The notes: generated by a model from the letters alone, not told the origin. A stretch of DNA of 64,000 nucleotides from Clostridium sp. DSM 17811 (GCF_018861905.1 NZ_JAHLDU010000002.1:124001-188000), one strand, 5' to 3'. Counted from the first letter of the stretch, positions 25,097 to 35,846 are shown. A program made the numbers and translations.

Positions 25097-26440
25097 ATGA
25101 GTGGAACATTTCGATTTATTCATGTTGCAGACTTACATTTAGGATCATTTCTTAATATAAATGGAAAACCACAAGAAAAATTACAAGAATTATGTAAAGG
25201 TGCTGTATATGATGGCTTCGAAAGAATTTGTTTTAGAGCTATTTCATTAAAGGTGGATTTTATATTAATTTGTGGAGATGTTTATGACAGCCATTTAAGG
25301 TCGGTAAGAGGAAATAAAATTTTTATAGATCAATGTGCACATTTAGGTCAAAAAAATATAAGTGTATATGTAATTTACGGTAATCATGATGTTATGAATG
25401 GTGCTGAGGAATTGTTTGCTTTGCCTCCCAATTTACATATCATAAGCTCCGAAAAAATGGAAGTTTTTGAGGTATATAAAGAAGATAAAGTTATTTCAAA
25501 AATCATAGGGAAATCCTATAAACATCGATCTGAAAAAGAAAAATCTTACGAAAATTATTTATTAGATAATGATGTTTTTAATATTGCAATGTTACACACT
25601 GCATTAGAGGGAGATAATAAAAATTATATTCCTTGTACTTTAAATGATCTTAAGAGTGTTCCTAATATTGATTACTGGGCATTAGGACATATTCATAAAC
25701 AAAGTATTATAAATGATACTAAACCTATAATAGCTTTTCCAGGAATTCCCCAAGGGCGTGATATGGGGGAGCAGGGAGTAGGCGGTCTTTATTTCGTCGA
25801 AGTAAACAAAAAAGATGTTGTGCATATGGAGTTTTTACCAATAGCAACAGTTGTGTATAAAAAGGTAGAGATAATAATAGAGGAAGATAAAAACATACAA
25901 AATTATAGTGATTTACTCCTAGTTATTAATGATGAACTAAGTAGTTTATCATATGAATTTCCTGAGATTTCAAGTGGAGTAAAATCATCGAATGTGGAAT
26001 TGATAGATGATTTTAAGGGATATATTATTCAATTGGTTATAAGAGGAAAAACCGATATGCATAATAAGATAACTAATATGACAGAGGACGATTATAAACA
26101 GTTTTTAGAAAATATAAATGAAGAAATAAGTTCGCAGAAGTATTTTGTATGGGTAGATTCTATAATATTTAGGACATCGATGGTTCAAAACTTTGAAGAG
26201 CTTAAATTACAAAATCCTATTTTCAATGATTTAGAAGAGGTAATTGGATTATATACTACGGATTCTGAGTTTAAGAATGAACTTGTGAAAAATTGGGGAT
26301 CAATTTGGAAGAAGCAAATATTTACGGAAAATATAGAGGCCGATAAATTCGATTTTGATGAAGAAACGATTTTGGATATTATATCACAAGCTAGAGAACT
26401 ACTTATCGAAAAATTAACAGAGGTTTTGAAAATAATGTAG
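25097..26440 (+). CDS. yhaO: YhaO-like metallophosphoesterase (SbcD/Mre11 family)
   Basis: A 447-aa protein with calcineurin-like nuclease motifs: HVADLHLG (I), CGDVYDS (II), YGNHD (III), MLHTALEG (IV) and GHIHK (V). The C-terminal half is a capping region. It forms an SbcCD/Mre11-Rad50-like complex with the ATPase encoded directly after it. The start is ATG 25097 after GGTGGAGA; an in-frame codon at 25055 lies before that site. The yhaN start lies 12 nt past its stop, so the two are translated as a pair. Confidence 0.9.
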   Translation: MSGTFRFIHVADLHLGSFLNINGKPQEKLQELCKGAVYDGFERICFRAISLKVDFILICGDVYDSHLRSVRGNKIFIDQCAHLGQKNISVYVIYGNHDVMNGAEELFALPPNLHIISSEKMEVFEVYKEDKVISKIIGKSYKHRSEKEKSYENYLLDNDVFNIAMLHTALEGDNKNYIPCTLNDLKSVPNIDYWALGHIHKQSIINDTKPIIAFPGIPQGRDMGEQGVGGLYFVEVNKKDVVHMEFLPIATVVYKKVEIIIEEDKNIQNYSDLLLVINDELSSLSYEFPEISSGVKSSNVELIDDFKGYIIQLVIRGKTDMHNKITNMTEDDYKQFLENINEEISSQKYFVWVDSIIFRTSMVQNFEELKLQNPIFNDLEEVIGLYTTDSEFKNELVKNWGSIWKKQIFTENIEADKFDFDEETILDIISQARELLIEKLTEVLKIM

Positions 26441-26452
26441 GTGGGTGATAAT

Positions 26453-29305
26453 TTGAAAATAACACAGCTAGATATTAGGGATTTCGGAGTGTTTCAAGGC
26501 GAAAAATTGGAAGAATTGGGGAATGGAATTATAGTTGTTGGTGGGGCAAATAGGTCTGGTAAAACTACATTGATGCAAATACTTAGAAATATACCTTTTG
26601 GGTTTTCAAAAAATAGCGAGTTACCACCTCCTAAATTTCAATATGATGTAAGATGTGATTTAAGTTCAGATAATGGAGAAGAAGTAAATGTACTCTTAAA
26701 AGGGTTTAGTAATCCAGAGGTAGTTTACAAAAATGCTGAGGTTAAAGCCTCCAATAAAGGATTATATGATATAGATAAGGGAACCTACAAAGAATTGTTT
26801 ACAATAAGTCTTGATGAGCTAAATAAGAGTTCAGATAAGGAAGATAGTAATTTACAATCAATGCTTCTAGGGGCTGGGTTTAAGCATATTGTTAAGATCC
26901 CCGGGGTTGTTAAAGAATTAAGACAAAAGGCTAATGTTATTGGCGGAACTAGGGGAAACCCTGCTACTAAAATGTTTAAACCATTTGAGGAGAATATTAG
27001 AAAAGGTTTAGAGGGAAGAAAAAGATCTACTCTTTTGTTAACATCTTATATGCAAAAGAAAAATAATTTGTTACGCCTTGAGGATAATATAATTTTAAAG
27101 GAAAAGCAGCTTCTTGAAAGTGATAATAATCTAATTAAATTAGAACTTTTAAAGCATAATTATGAGCTTAATGAAAAAAAGAAGAATCTTATAATAGAGC
27201 TTCAAACGTATTCTTTTGGACCTGATTATGTGAAAGAATATAATATAGAAGGAGCAGAAAACTTAAAAATTCAATATATTAAAGAATTAGAGAAGTATAA
27301 TAACGATAATTATGAATTTCAGAGGGAAACATCTAAGAATGAACTTATTAAAGTGATTTTGATGGAAAATAAAAGATCGATTATTAGTTATTATAATGGA
27401 ATATCAGGAATTAAAGAGATAAGTAAGAATCTTATTTGTGTTAAAACCGAGTATTATGAAAAAACTGGAACGATAATGAATAAGATAAAAAAAGCTAACG
27501 ATAACTGGACGAATTTTGATGATGTGTCAGAAGTTGGTTGTGATGAGATGCAGCAACATATTTTAAATGAAAATATTGAAAAATATAAAAAGATAAAGAT
27601 TGATAAAATAAATCTTGATAAAAAAATAGAAGACTTAAAAATGAACAGAGAAATTTTAGAAAAACAAATAGTACCTCGAGATGCTATAACCTATATGAAA
27701 AAATATTTGTATATCACAATGTTATTTATGATTATAGGGTTAGTACTATTTTTTATAGATAAGATGCTTGGGTGCTCAATAATAATAATTGGAGCATTAG
27801 GTACAGCTTTATATTTGTTTATAAATTATTCTAATAGAAAATTAATTGTGGTTAGAAATGCAGAAATTAAAACGCAGATTGATAACATAATAATAAATTC
27901 TAAAAATAATTCCCAGGAAATAAAAAAGGTAGATGCAAACTTAATAGAGCTAAATAACATAATGGATGAGTATAGGGATATTCTAAAACTTGACGAGCAG
28001 GTTTCGGCTGATGGAATCAAAGATTATTTTAAAACAGTAGCTTATTTAAAGGATGAAATATTTGATTATTATCTATTAAAGAAAAAATTAATGGATCAGT
28101 TTGATGATCTTTGTGAAACTTTAAATAACATTGACAATATAATTAATAAATTTACTTTTTTTAATGCTAAGAGCTTAGAGGGAATAAGTTCGCCCAAAAT
28201 ATGTTTAGACAATATAGAAAGTATTTGTAGTGATTTATTATTAAAAATAGAAACCTTACATAAAAATTTGATTCTTTTAGAGAAAGCTGATATGAGTTTT
28301 TCAAAACTTAAAACATTAGAGAATGAAATATTAGATTTTCTTTGTGAAAAGGATACAGAAAATATAATTTCAGATATAGAAAAGTATATTAATCATGGAG
28401 AAAAGTATAAAAGATATAGAAAACAACAAGATGAATTTAAGATTATACAAGAAAAATTGTTGCAATCAGTAAAGAGCCATCGTATAAAAGATATACTACA
28501 TAATGAAAGGCATGATGCTTTACAAACTGATAATGAAAATCAAAATTTATTAAATATCCTTCAACAGTTATATAATCATTATATTAGCATTGATGAGCTT
28601 AATTATGATTATAAAGTTTCAAGCAATGAAAATAAAGAATTAATTAGGGAACTGGATATTTTAAAAAATGAAAAACAGACATTAAAAGATGAAGTTGCGG
28701 CTTTAAATTCAGATGAGATGTTATTGCAGTATGAGAAAGATATTATAGAAGCAAGAGGTAAGCTAAGACCACTTGCAGAGAAGTATGCCGTTTATAATAC
28801 GGCAGCCTTATTTCTAGAGAAAATCAGAGAAAGATTTTTAGAAAATACAAAGGATAAGTTATTAAAAGGAGCTAGTAATATCTTAAGTGAAATAACATCT
28901 GGTGAATATAAAGATATTATGCCGCGTGACAATTTAATGCAGGGAGACTTTAAAACAAAATTATGTGATGAGAGTATAAAGGAGAGTTCGAAAGAGTTAA
29001 GTCGTGGTACAAAAGAACAATTATTTTTGGCAGTGCGTATAAGTAGAATAAAAGAAATTAAGGAAAAGTTGCCAGTGATTTTTGACGATTCATTTGTTAA
29101 CTTTGATATAGCGCATACAAAAAATACAGTTAAAGCTTTAGTAGAATTATCAAAAACAAATCAAGTTTTTGTCCTTACTTGTCATGCAACCCTAGTAGAG
29201 ATAATAATAGCGAAGGCTTCTAATGCCGAATATTTTAAATTAGAAAAGGGTAAATTTAAAAAAAGTTCAGGTGAGAATTTAAAAGAATACCTTAAAGAAC
29301 TATAA
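26453..29305 (+). CDS. yhaN: YhaN-like SMC/Rad50-type ATPase
   Basis: About 950 residues from TTG 26453, which has AGGTGGGTGA upstream; GTG 26441 directly after the yhaO stop lacks spacing for it. Walker A is GGANRSGKTT near residue 38, the ABC signature region is LSRGTKEQLFLAVR, and Walker B is LPVIFDDSFVNFD at the C-terminus. Long coiled coils lie between. Two membrane helices sit mid-protein (YITMLFMIIGLVLFFI and the adjacent CSIIIIGALGTALYLF), as is typical of YhaN and unlike SbcC. It should power the YhaO nuclease in DNA-end processing, probably membrane-associated. Confidence 0.9.
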   Translation: MKITQLDIRDFGVFQGEKLEELGNGIIVVGGANRSGKTTLMQILRNIPFGFSKNSELPPPKFQYDVRCDLSSDNGEEVNVLLKGFSNPEVVYKNAEVKASNKGLYDIDKGTYKELFTISLDELNKSSDKEDSNLQSMLLGAGFKHIVKIPGVVKELRQKANVIGGTRGNPATKMFKPFEENIRKGLEGRKRSTLLLTSYMQKKNNLLRLEDNIILKEKQLLESDNNLIKLELLKHNYELNEKKKNLIIELQTYSFGPDYVKEYNIEGAENLKIQYIKELEKYNNDNYEFQRETSKNELIKVILMENKRSIISYYNGISGIKEISKNLICVKTEYYEKTGTIMNKIKKANDNWTNFDDVSEVGCDEMQQHILNENIEKYKKIKIDKINLDKKIEDLKMNREILEKQIVPRDAITYMKKYLYITMLFMIIGLVLFFIDKMLGCSIIIIGALGTALYLFINYSNRKLIVVRNAEIKTQIDNIIINSKNNSQEIKKVDANLIELNNIMDEYRDILKLDEQVSADGIKDYFKTVAYLKDEIFDYYLLKKKLMDQFDDLCETLNNIDNIINKFTFFNAKSLEGISSPKICLDNIESICSDLLLKIETLHKNLILLEKADMSFSKLKTLENEILDFLCEKDTENIISDIEKYINHGEKYKRYRKQQDEFKIIQEKLLQSVKSHRIKDILHNERHDALQTDNENQNLLNILQQLYNHYISIDELNYDYKVSSNENKELIRELDILKNEKQTLKDEVAALNSDEMLLQYEKDIIEARGKLRPLAEKYAVYNTAALFLEKIRERFLENTKDKLLKGASNILSEITSGEYKDIMPRDNLMQGDFKTKLCDESIKESSKELSRGTKEQLFLAVRISRIKEIKEKLPVIFDDSFVNFDIAHTKNTVKALVELSKTNQVFVLTCHATLVEIIIAKASNAEYFKLEKGKFKKSSGENLKEYLKEL

Positions 29306-29407
29306 GGTAGATTTAAATTTCTTTGAGATAGGGGCATAAAAATGGTATAATAGATTGCTAAAAGCAATTATTAGAGGCATTTATAACAGGGTTATTATTG
29401 CAATTAA

Positions 29408-31402
29408 ATGGAAAGTGAAGTGGTAGTTATTAGTAAGGCATTATTTATTACAGAAAAACCAAGTGTTGCTGCGGAGTTTGCCAAAGCCTTGAAAATAAAT
29501 GGTAGAAAGTCAGATGGATTTATAGAGTCTGACAAAGCTGTAGTAACATGGTGTGTAGGGCACCTTGTTACAATGAGTTATCCAGAAAAATATGATATGA
29601 AACTTAAAAAATGGTCTTTAAATACTTTGCCATTTTTACCTAAAGCATATAAATATGAAGTTATAGATGGAGTTAAAAAACAATTTAATATAGTCAAAAG
29701 TCAATTAGTTCGCGAAGATATTGATAGAATATATGTTTGTACAGATTCAGGAAGAGAAGGCGAGTATATTTACAGATTAGTAGATGAAATGGCAGGGTGT
29801 CCTGATAAGCAAAAACGAAGAGTGTGGATAGATTCACAAACAGAAGCTGAGATTATTCGCGGTGTTAAAGAAGCGAAGGATTTAAGTGCATATGATAATT
29901 TATCGGAGGCAGCTTATTTAAGAGCAAAAGAGGATTATTTAATGGGAATCAATTTTTCAAGGCTTTTAAGTTTAGTCTATGGAAAAGTTGTAAGCAATTA
30001 TCTTGGAAAAAGTTATATAGTTATCGCTGTTGGACGAGTAATGTCATGTGTTCTTGGGATGGTTGTCCAAAGGGAAAGAGAAGTTCGAGAGTTTATAGTT
30101 ACTCCTTTTTATAAAATTATTGGAAGCTTTAATGTAAGCGAGGACTGTAATTATGATGGAGAATGGAAAGCGGTCGATGGTTCAAAGTATTTTGAATCAC
30201 CTATGCTATATAACGAGGGTGGATTTAAAACCCAGGAAGATGCTGAAAAGTTAATAGGAGAGTTAAGAGATTCTAGTATTGAAAATAATGTTTTGGTTGA
30301 AAACATTTCTAAGAAAAAAGAAAATAAAAATGCACCATTACTTTTTAATTTAGCAGAAATGCAAAATGAATGTTCTAAGAAATTTAAGATAAATCCAGAG
30401 CAAACTCTTAGCCTCATTCAAGCTTTATATGAGAAAAAAATGCTTACATATCCAAGAACGGATGCTAGGGTATTGTCTACAGCAATATCAAAAGAAATAG
30501 ATCAGAATATAAGAAAATTAATGAAATTAAATGGAAATACAGAGATTAATAATATAGCTAAGAATATTATAGAAAAAAAATGGTATAGTGGTATTGCTAA
30601 AACAAAGTATGTTGATGATAGCAAGGTAACAGATCATTATGCTATTATTCCAACAGGTGAAGGACTTCAAAATTATTCATCATTAAAGGAAATGGAAAAG
30701 AAAGTGTATAATTTAGTGCTAAGACGGTTTCTCGCAATATTTTATCCACCGGCTGTGTACAACAAAGTTTCTGTTATAACAAAGATAAATAAGGAAAGAT
30801 TTTTTACGTCAGATAAGGTTTGTGTTGAACTTGGTTACTTGGAGGTTCTAAAACCTGATAATGAAAGCAATGATAGAGAAAGTACAAACATGAAATTTCT
30901 AAGTCTGCTAAAAAAAGGACAGACGGTGACACTTAAAGAATTAGTAGTTAAAGAAGGTAAGACTTCACCTCCTAAAAGATTTACTACAGGTTCGATAATT
31001 ATAGCAATGGAAAATGCAGGTAAACTTATTGAAGATGAAGAGCTAAGAGAGCATATAAAAGGCTCTGGTATTGGTACAAGTGCCACGCGCTCAGGAATTT
31101 TAACAAAGCTTGAAAAAATAGAATATATTAAATCTAATAATAAAACTCAAGTGGTTATGCCTACATTACTTGGAGAAATTATCTTCGATGTAGTTAAAAA
31201 CTCTATCCCTACTCTTTTAAATCCAGAATTAACAGCCAGTTGGGAAAAAGGATTAACAATGGTTACTCAAAGCGAAATAGCGGGTGATATATATATGGAT
31301 AAACTTGAAAATTATATAGTTAAAAATACTGATAGAGTACTTCAGCTAAATAATGGATTGAGGCTTAAGAGTAAATTCGATATGGCAAGTGAATTTTACT
31401 AA
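29408..31402 (+). CDS. topB: DNA topoisomerase III
   Basis: A 664-aa type IA topoisomerase that relaxes or decatenates DNA by single-strand passage. The N-terminal Toprim has LFITEKPSVAAEFA and DSGREGEYIYRL, and the active-site Tyr is in LTYPRTDAR. It has GSGIGTSATRSGIL, and PTLLGEIIFDV near the end. There is no C-terminal zinc finger, as is usual for TopB of this size. The start is uncertain: most relatives begin close to KALFITEKPS, about ten codons in, and no clear ribosome site precedes ATG 29408. Confidence 0.95.
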   Translation: MESEVVVISKALFITEKPSVAAEFAKALKINGRKSDGFIESDKAVVTWCVGHLVTMSYPEKYDMKLKKWSLNTLPFLPKAYKYEVIDGVKKQFNIVKSQLVREDIDRIYVCTDSGREGEYIYRLVDEMAGCPDKQKRRVWIDSQTEAEIIRGVKEAKDLSAYDNLSEAAYLRAKEDYLMGINFSRLLSLVYGKVVSNYLGKSYIVIAVGRVMSCVLGMVVQREREVREFIVTPFYKIIGSFNVSEDCNYDGEWKAVDGSKYFESPMLYNEGGFKTQEDAEKLIGELRDSSIENNVLVENISKKKENKNAPLLFNLAEMQNECSKKFKINPEQTLSLIQALYEKKMLTYPRTDARVLSTAISKEIDQNIRKLMKLNGNTEINNIAKNIIEKKWYSGIAKTKYVDDSKVTDHYAIIPTGEGLQNYSSLKEMEKKVYNLVLRRFLAIFYPPAVYNKVSVITKINKERFFTSDKVCVELGYLEVLKPDNESNDRESTNMKFLSLLKKGQTVTLKELVVKEGKTSPPKRFTTGSIIIAMENAGKLIEDEELREHIKGSGIGTSATRSGILTKLEKIEYIKSNNKTQVVMPTLLGEIIFDVVKNSIPTLLNPELTASWEKGLTMVTQSEIAGDIYMDKLENYIVKNTDRVLQLNNGLRLKSKFDMASEFY

Positions 31403-31430
31403 TATGACAATTAAAGGGAGATGGCTCTAA

Positions 31431-32813
31431 TTGGCAAAAGATAAAATAATCTATGTTTGTAAAGAGTGTGGGTCACATGCTCCAAAATGGATGGGTAAAT
31501 GTAGTGATTGTGGTGCTTGGAATTCATATGAAGAGAAACTTGTTAAGGCGACTGCGGCTAAACAAAACACCTTAAATAGCATGGTAGCTGCAACTAAACC
31601 TACAAAACTAAAAGCTGTTCTTCAATCTAACAGCGATAGAATAATTACTGGAGTTTCAGAGTTTGACAGAGTTATGGGTGGAGGAATAGTTAGAGATAGT
31701 GTTACTATTATATCTGCTCCACCAGGGGCTGGAAAATCAACACTTCTGCTACAACTCGCAAATTCACTTTCATTAAAGGAATATAAAATTTTATATGCGT
31801 CTGGAGAGGAAAGTAAAAGTCAAATTAAAAATAGAGCTGACCGAACAGTAAAAGAAATAGCCGATAACTTTTGGGTTGTTTCGGATACAAAGTTAGATGA
31901 AATAATACAACATATAGAAACAGTCGATGCGGATTTAATAATACTTGATAGTATTCAAACATTTACTTTGGACGAATATTCAAGTTCTAGGGCGGGTTCA
32001 CCTACTCAAGTAATTGAATGTGCAACAGCTTTAAAAAATATAGCTAAAAATCCTGATAGACCAAGAGCTGTTTTTTTGGTTGGGCAAATGACAAAGGCCG
32101 ATGAGATGGCAGGACCACGAATACTCGAGCATTTAGTAGACACTGTATTATATCTTGAAGGAGAAGATGGAGAAGAACTAAAACACTTGGTAAGTAAAAA
32201 AAATCGTTTTGGAAATACAGAAGAAAGTGGCATGTTTAGGCTTTCGGACGTAGGAATGGAAGAGATTACTGACCCTTCTGAGTTTTTTATGACCAAGAGA
32301 GATGAGTTAGTTCCAGGAAGTGCTTTAGCGGTTATAAAGGATGGAACAAGACCCATTGTTATAGAAATAGAAAGTCTTGTATCTAAATCTTTTACTCCTT
32401 ACCCAAGCAGGCTAAGTGAATGTTTTGCAAGGAAGGAACAACTGGGAACCCTTATTTCTATTCTTGAAGAAAGGGGAGGAATAGGGCTTTATGATAAGAA
32501 CGTTATTATAAAAGCAACAGGCGGTCTTAAACTAACTGAAACATCGGTCAATCTTGCTGTAGTTATGAGCATAGCATCCTCATCGCTAAATCACGGAATA
32601 GCTACAGACACAGTATTTATTGGAGAACTCGGTTTAACCGGTGAATTAAAAAAAGTACCATCTTTAGAGCAAAGATTAAAAGAGGTAGATAGGATGGGTT
32701 TTAAAAAGGCATACATACCTCAAAATTGCTTAAAAGCGGGGGTTAAATTTAAAAACTTAAAAGTCATTCCATGTAAAAAATTAACAGATGTTATAACAAA
32801 AGAATTCAAATAA
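31431..32813 (+). CDS. radA: DNA repair protein RadA (Sms)
   Basis: A 460-aa RecA-like helicase for recombination intermediates. The N-terminal C4 zinc finger is YVCKECG ... GKCSDCGAWN. Walker A is SAPPGAGKST near residue 100. It has the RadA-specific KKNRFG motif and a C-terminal Lon-protease-like domain (GGLKLTETSVNLAVVMSIAS). The start is TTG 31431 after AAAGGGAG. It is 28 bp after topB and probably co-transcribed. It is followed by a strong terminator, and the frequent partner disA is not adjacent. Confidence 0.97.
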   Translation: MAKDKIIYVCKECGSHAPKWMGKCSDCGAWNSYEEKLVKATAAKQNTLNSMVAATKPTKLKAVLQSNSDRIITGVSEFDRVMGGGIVRDSVTIISAPPGAGKSTLLLQLANSLSLKEYKILYASGEESKSQIKNRADRTVKEIADNFWVVSDTKLDEIIQHIETVDADLIILDSIQTFTLDEYSSSRAGSPTQVIECATALKNIAKNPDRPRAVFLVGQMTKADEMAGPRILEHLVDTVLYLEGEDGEELKHLVSKKNRFGNTEESGMFRLSDVGMEEITDPSEFFMTKRDELVPGSALAVIKDGTRPIVIEIESLVSKSFTPYPSRLSECFARKEQLGTLISILEERGGIGLYDKNVIIKATGGLKLTETSVNLAVVMSIASSSLNHGIATDTVFIGELGLTGELKKVPSLEQRLKEVDRMGFKKAYIPQNCLKAGVKFKNLKVIPCKKLTDVITKEFK

Positions 32814-32818
32814 TAACG

Positions 32819-32860
32819 AAAAGGCCACTGAAATATTTACATAAATTTCAGTGGCCTTTT
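32819..32860. terminator. bidirectional terminator
   Basis: AAAAGGCCACTGAAAT (32819-32834) and its exact complement (32845-32860), 10-nt loop, between convergent radA and the P-loop gene. Confidence 0.92.
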
Positions 32861-32870
32861 CACATAATTA

Positions 32871-34613
32871 CTATTTTATAATTAATTCAAATAATTTTTT
32901 AGCAGCCTTTTTAGGACCATCTTTTTCTTGTCCTTTAACTCCAAGTGAGGTTCTAATTTGTCCAACTTTCACTCCTGTTTTGAAAAGGTCCTCAAAATAT
33001 TTATCTATAAGAACATTTACTAGTTCTTGTTTTTGTACAGGGCCAAATGGATTTGCAAAATAAGATGTTACAAGGCCTAATTCGGTTGTAGTACCTTTTG
33101 CCATTCTAGCGCCTCTTTTGCAAACATCTATTGCATCTTTTGCATTTGTAAAGAAACTAATTTCTCCCATACCATCTTTTACTTCTTCATAATTATTTGC
33201 ATAAAGGAATAAATCTATAGGGTAACCCTTAATAATATCTTTATAGCTTGCTACTGGCATAACAAGTCTTGCGTTAATTTTATCAGGATTCATAAATATA
33301 CTTCTATCTATTTCTTTAAAAGCATAACCTGCATCTAAATCATCAAGTCTTACGAATGCTCCTATTTCAGTTCCAAAAGCTAGTGGTTTTGAACCTTCTT
33401 TTAAAGTTAAGTAACCCATATCATCAAATACTATGGTCATATCGCTTATATAATCTTCACTTAAACTTCTAAAAGCTTCTAAACTTTCAGATTTACCAGC
33501 ACCGCTATCACCCATAATAACAACATTAGCGCTGTTACCATTATTCATAATAATGTGTACCATCGCACCATGAATTGGTAGTGAACCTCGTTTAATCATT
33601 ATTAAATTATGAAGTGTTAAGGCCATCTTTTTTACATATCCAAAGTAATCTATTTCGTCACCATAATTTATATATCCAAGCATAATATCATTTTCCTTAT
33701 CGTCATAAAATACTGTTTTGACGTCAGGGGCAGAATCTTTGGCACCAAAAACAAAAACTATATCTGGTTTAATATCTCTATACTCTTTTTCTTTTGCCAT
33801 TTCGAATAAGTTACAAAGAGTTATTGCATGAGCCATAAAATCTCTGTGAACATAAATGAATGCAAGTAGTGTACCTACCTTAGCTGGATAACAAAACCAA
33901 TGGTCCGGGGTTATAGTACAATTTTTTAATGGGTTTTCAAAACATTCATCAAAAATTCCATCACGTGTATTCTTCTTAGGGTAACTTATATAAGGTAAAT
34001 CTAGAATTATTGCATCAATAAATGGAACATTTTTCAATTGTTCATATCCTAAAGGCATTGGCCAATTTATTGTATTAACAATTAAACCAGCATTACCACC
34101 TGCGGGTAATTGTCTGTAAACTTTAGGTTTATAACCAACAACATTTTCTTCGATTTTTCTATATAGATCAAGTATAAGCATTGAAAAACCATTATTAGCT
34201 TCAACAAAACTTGTTTTTTCTATACCCTCATTTATTTTATTGTTGTGAATTACAGTATATCTTTCAAGTTTTCTCCAAAAACTATAGAAGTCTTCTACAA
34301 AATCTATGAAAGTACTTTTATTATTTATAAGAGAACTATATTTAGTATTTAAATCTACAATTTCATTTACATTTAATACTGATAGGAGTTTAAATAAATG
34401 TATTATTAAAATATCTAAATCCTCAGTTTCTGTTTGTGTATTTTCGATCAAATATTTGTATATATTTGATTTCTTCTTTTTGATTTTCTTGAGATAAGCG
34501 TTAAAAACTCTTCTGAATCCAACACTTTCCAATAATTTAACAGGAGTATTACAATATTTTGCAGTAAAATTTATCATTACTTTTTCATTACTTAGGGAAA
34601 ATTCTTTTCTCAA
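32871..34613 (-). CDS. P-loop protein of the PEPCK / HPr-kinase-like type
   Basis: About 580 residues from TTG 34613, which has GGAGGTG 6 nt upstream; the frame is open 26 codons further but without a ribosome site. The N-terminal third is helical. A central alpha/beta region (about 190-350) precedes VVIMGDSGAGKSESLEAF, a Walker A closely resembling that of HPr kinase (GDSGxGKSE). It is followed by DMTIVFDDMG, a Walker-B-like acidic pair, and FGTEIGAFVRLDDLD. The PEPCK/HprK kinase fold is likely. The reaction and substrate are unknown, and the length exceeds both HprK and typical PEPCK. It is monocistronic. Confidence 0.65.
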   Translation of the reverse strand: MRKEFSLSNEKVMINFTAKYCNTPVKLLESVGFRRVFNAYLKKIKKKKSNIYKYLIENTQTETEDLDILIIHLFKLLSVLNVNEIVDLNTKYSSLINNKSTFIDFVEDFYSFWRKLERYTVIHNNKINEGIEKTSFVEANNGFSMLILDLYRKIEENVVGYKPKVYRQLPAGGNAGLIVNTINWPMPLGYEQLKNVPFIDAIILDLPYISYPKKNTRDGIFDECFENPLKNCTITPDHWFCYPAKVGTLLAFIYVHRDFMAHAITLCNLFEMAKEKEYRDIKPDIVFVFGAKDSAPDVKTVFYDDKENDIMLGYINYGDEIDYFGYVKKMALTLHNLIMIKRGSLPIHGAMVHIIMNNGNSANVVIMGDSGAGKSESLEAFRSLSEDYISDMTIVFDDMGYLTLKEGSKPLAFGTEIGAFVRLDDLDAGYAFKEIDRSIFMNPDKINARLVMPVASYKDIIKGYPIDLFLYANNYEEVKDGMGEISFFTNAKDAIDVCKRGARMAKGTTTELGLVTSYFANPFGPVQKQELVNVLIDKYFEDLFKTGVKVGQIRTSLGVKGQEKDGPKKAAKKLFELIIK

Positions 34614-34937
34614 GTTGACACCTCCACGTATGATTACGTAATTATTTTGATAATTGAAATACATATTGGTGAAAATCATCATAAACATCAATATATAATC
34701 GAATACAATATTATAATACTATAAAAGTGATATATTAACAATACTGAAACTGCAAAATACTATTTAGAAGGTTAAGTAACGGATGTGAATACTAAGGGTA
34801 TAATATTAGAAGGCTTACTATTATAAGAGACTAAAATAAATGTATAACTATGACAAAATTGAGTTTAATTTTTGAAAGTTTTGCTATATAATTATAGCAT
34901 TGATAAAAATAAAGGGGAAGTAAGGGGGAATGATATA

Positions 34938-35846
34938 TTGAAAAATAAAGTGGCACCGCATATAATGGCAATTATATTAATGTTTATATGGAGCTTATCT
35001 TATTTAAGCATAAAGGTGGTATCAGAAGAGGTAAGTCCAATATTATCAGCCTTTTATAGGTTTGTACTCGCAGCAATAATTTTATTTATAATATTAAAAG
35101 TAAAATTTCCCGAGGAAAAAGTTTTAAAAAGAGATAAATTTAAATTTGCTTTAGGTGGGCTTTTTGGAGTAGCGATATATTTTATCTTTGAGAACTATGC
35201 TGTAGCATTTACATCCGCATCAAATGTCGCAATTTTAATTGCTTCAATACCTGTATTTACTATATTCTCCCAAAGAATAATTTTTAAAGAAAAATTAACT
35301 TATGGAAAAATATTTGGCGCTACCTTAAGTTTAGTTGGAATTATTATAATAATTGCATCTAAAGAAAGAGTAAGTCTTTTATCAAAAGGAAATATAGGAG
35401 ATCTTATGGCGCTTGGGGCAGTGTTTTCTTGGGTAATTTATAACATGGTTTGTAGTAGCTTCAAAGGAAATTATAAAGTCATAACCATAACTACTTATGA
35501 GATCATGTGGGGATCATTATTTCTTAGTCCCTCACTATTGTTTAGTAATTTGCAAATTCCTTCTGTAAAAGTCATATTAAATTTAATTTTTCTATCAATT
35601 TTTTGCTCATGTGTTGGATATGTATTATATGTACATTGCCTTAAGGAACTTGGAGCAACAATTATAACTACTTATATAAATTTACAGCCTATTATGAGTC
35701 TGATTGCAGCAGCAGTTATACTAAATGAAACCATTACGATTTGGCAGGTATTAGGGTGCTTAGTTATAATAGTAGGAGTAACTTTAGTTAGTTTAGATGG
35801 TAGGTTAAATTTTAGAAAACATAAGAGGGTATATGAAAATTTATAA
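34938..35846 (+). CDS. EamA-family (DMT) transporter
   Basis: 302 residues from TTG 34938 (AAGGGGGAA upstream), with ten predicted membrane helices in two EamA repeats. Family features include FIWSLSYLSIKVV in helix 1, ENYAVAFTSASNVAIL, and ELGATIITTYINLQPIMSLI in the second half with LNETITIWQVLGCLVIIVGV. Such carriers export or import metabolites and amino acids at the cytoplasmic membrane; specificity cannot be read. It is divergent from the P-loop gene, with its own terminator. Confidence 0.9.
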   Translation: MKNKVAPHIMAIILMFIWSLSYLSIKVVSEEVSPILSAFYRFVLAAIILFIILKVKFPEEKVLKRDKFKFALGGLFGVAIYFIFENYAVAFTSASNVAILIASIPVFTIFSQRIIFKEKLTYGKIFGATLSLVGIIIIIASKERVSLLSKGNIGDLMALGAVFSWVIYNMVCSSFKGNYKVITITTYEIMWGSLFLSPSLLFSNLQIPSVKVILNLIFLSIFCSCVGYVLYVHCLKELGATIITTYINLQPIMSLIAAAVILNETITIWQVLGCLVIIVGVTLVSLDGRLNFRKHKRVYENL

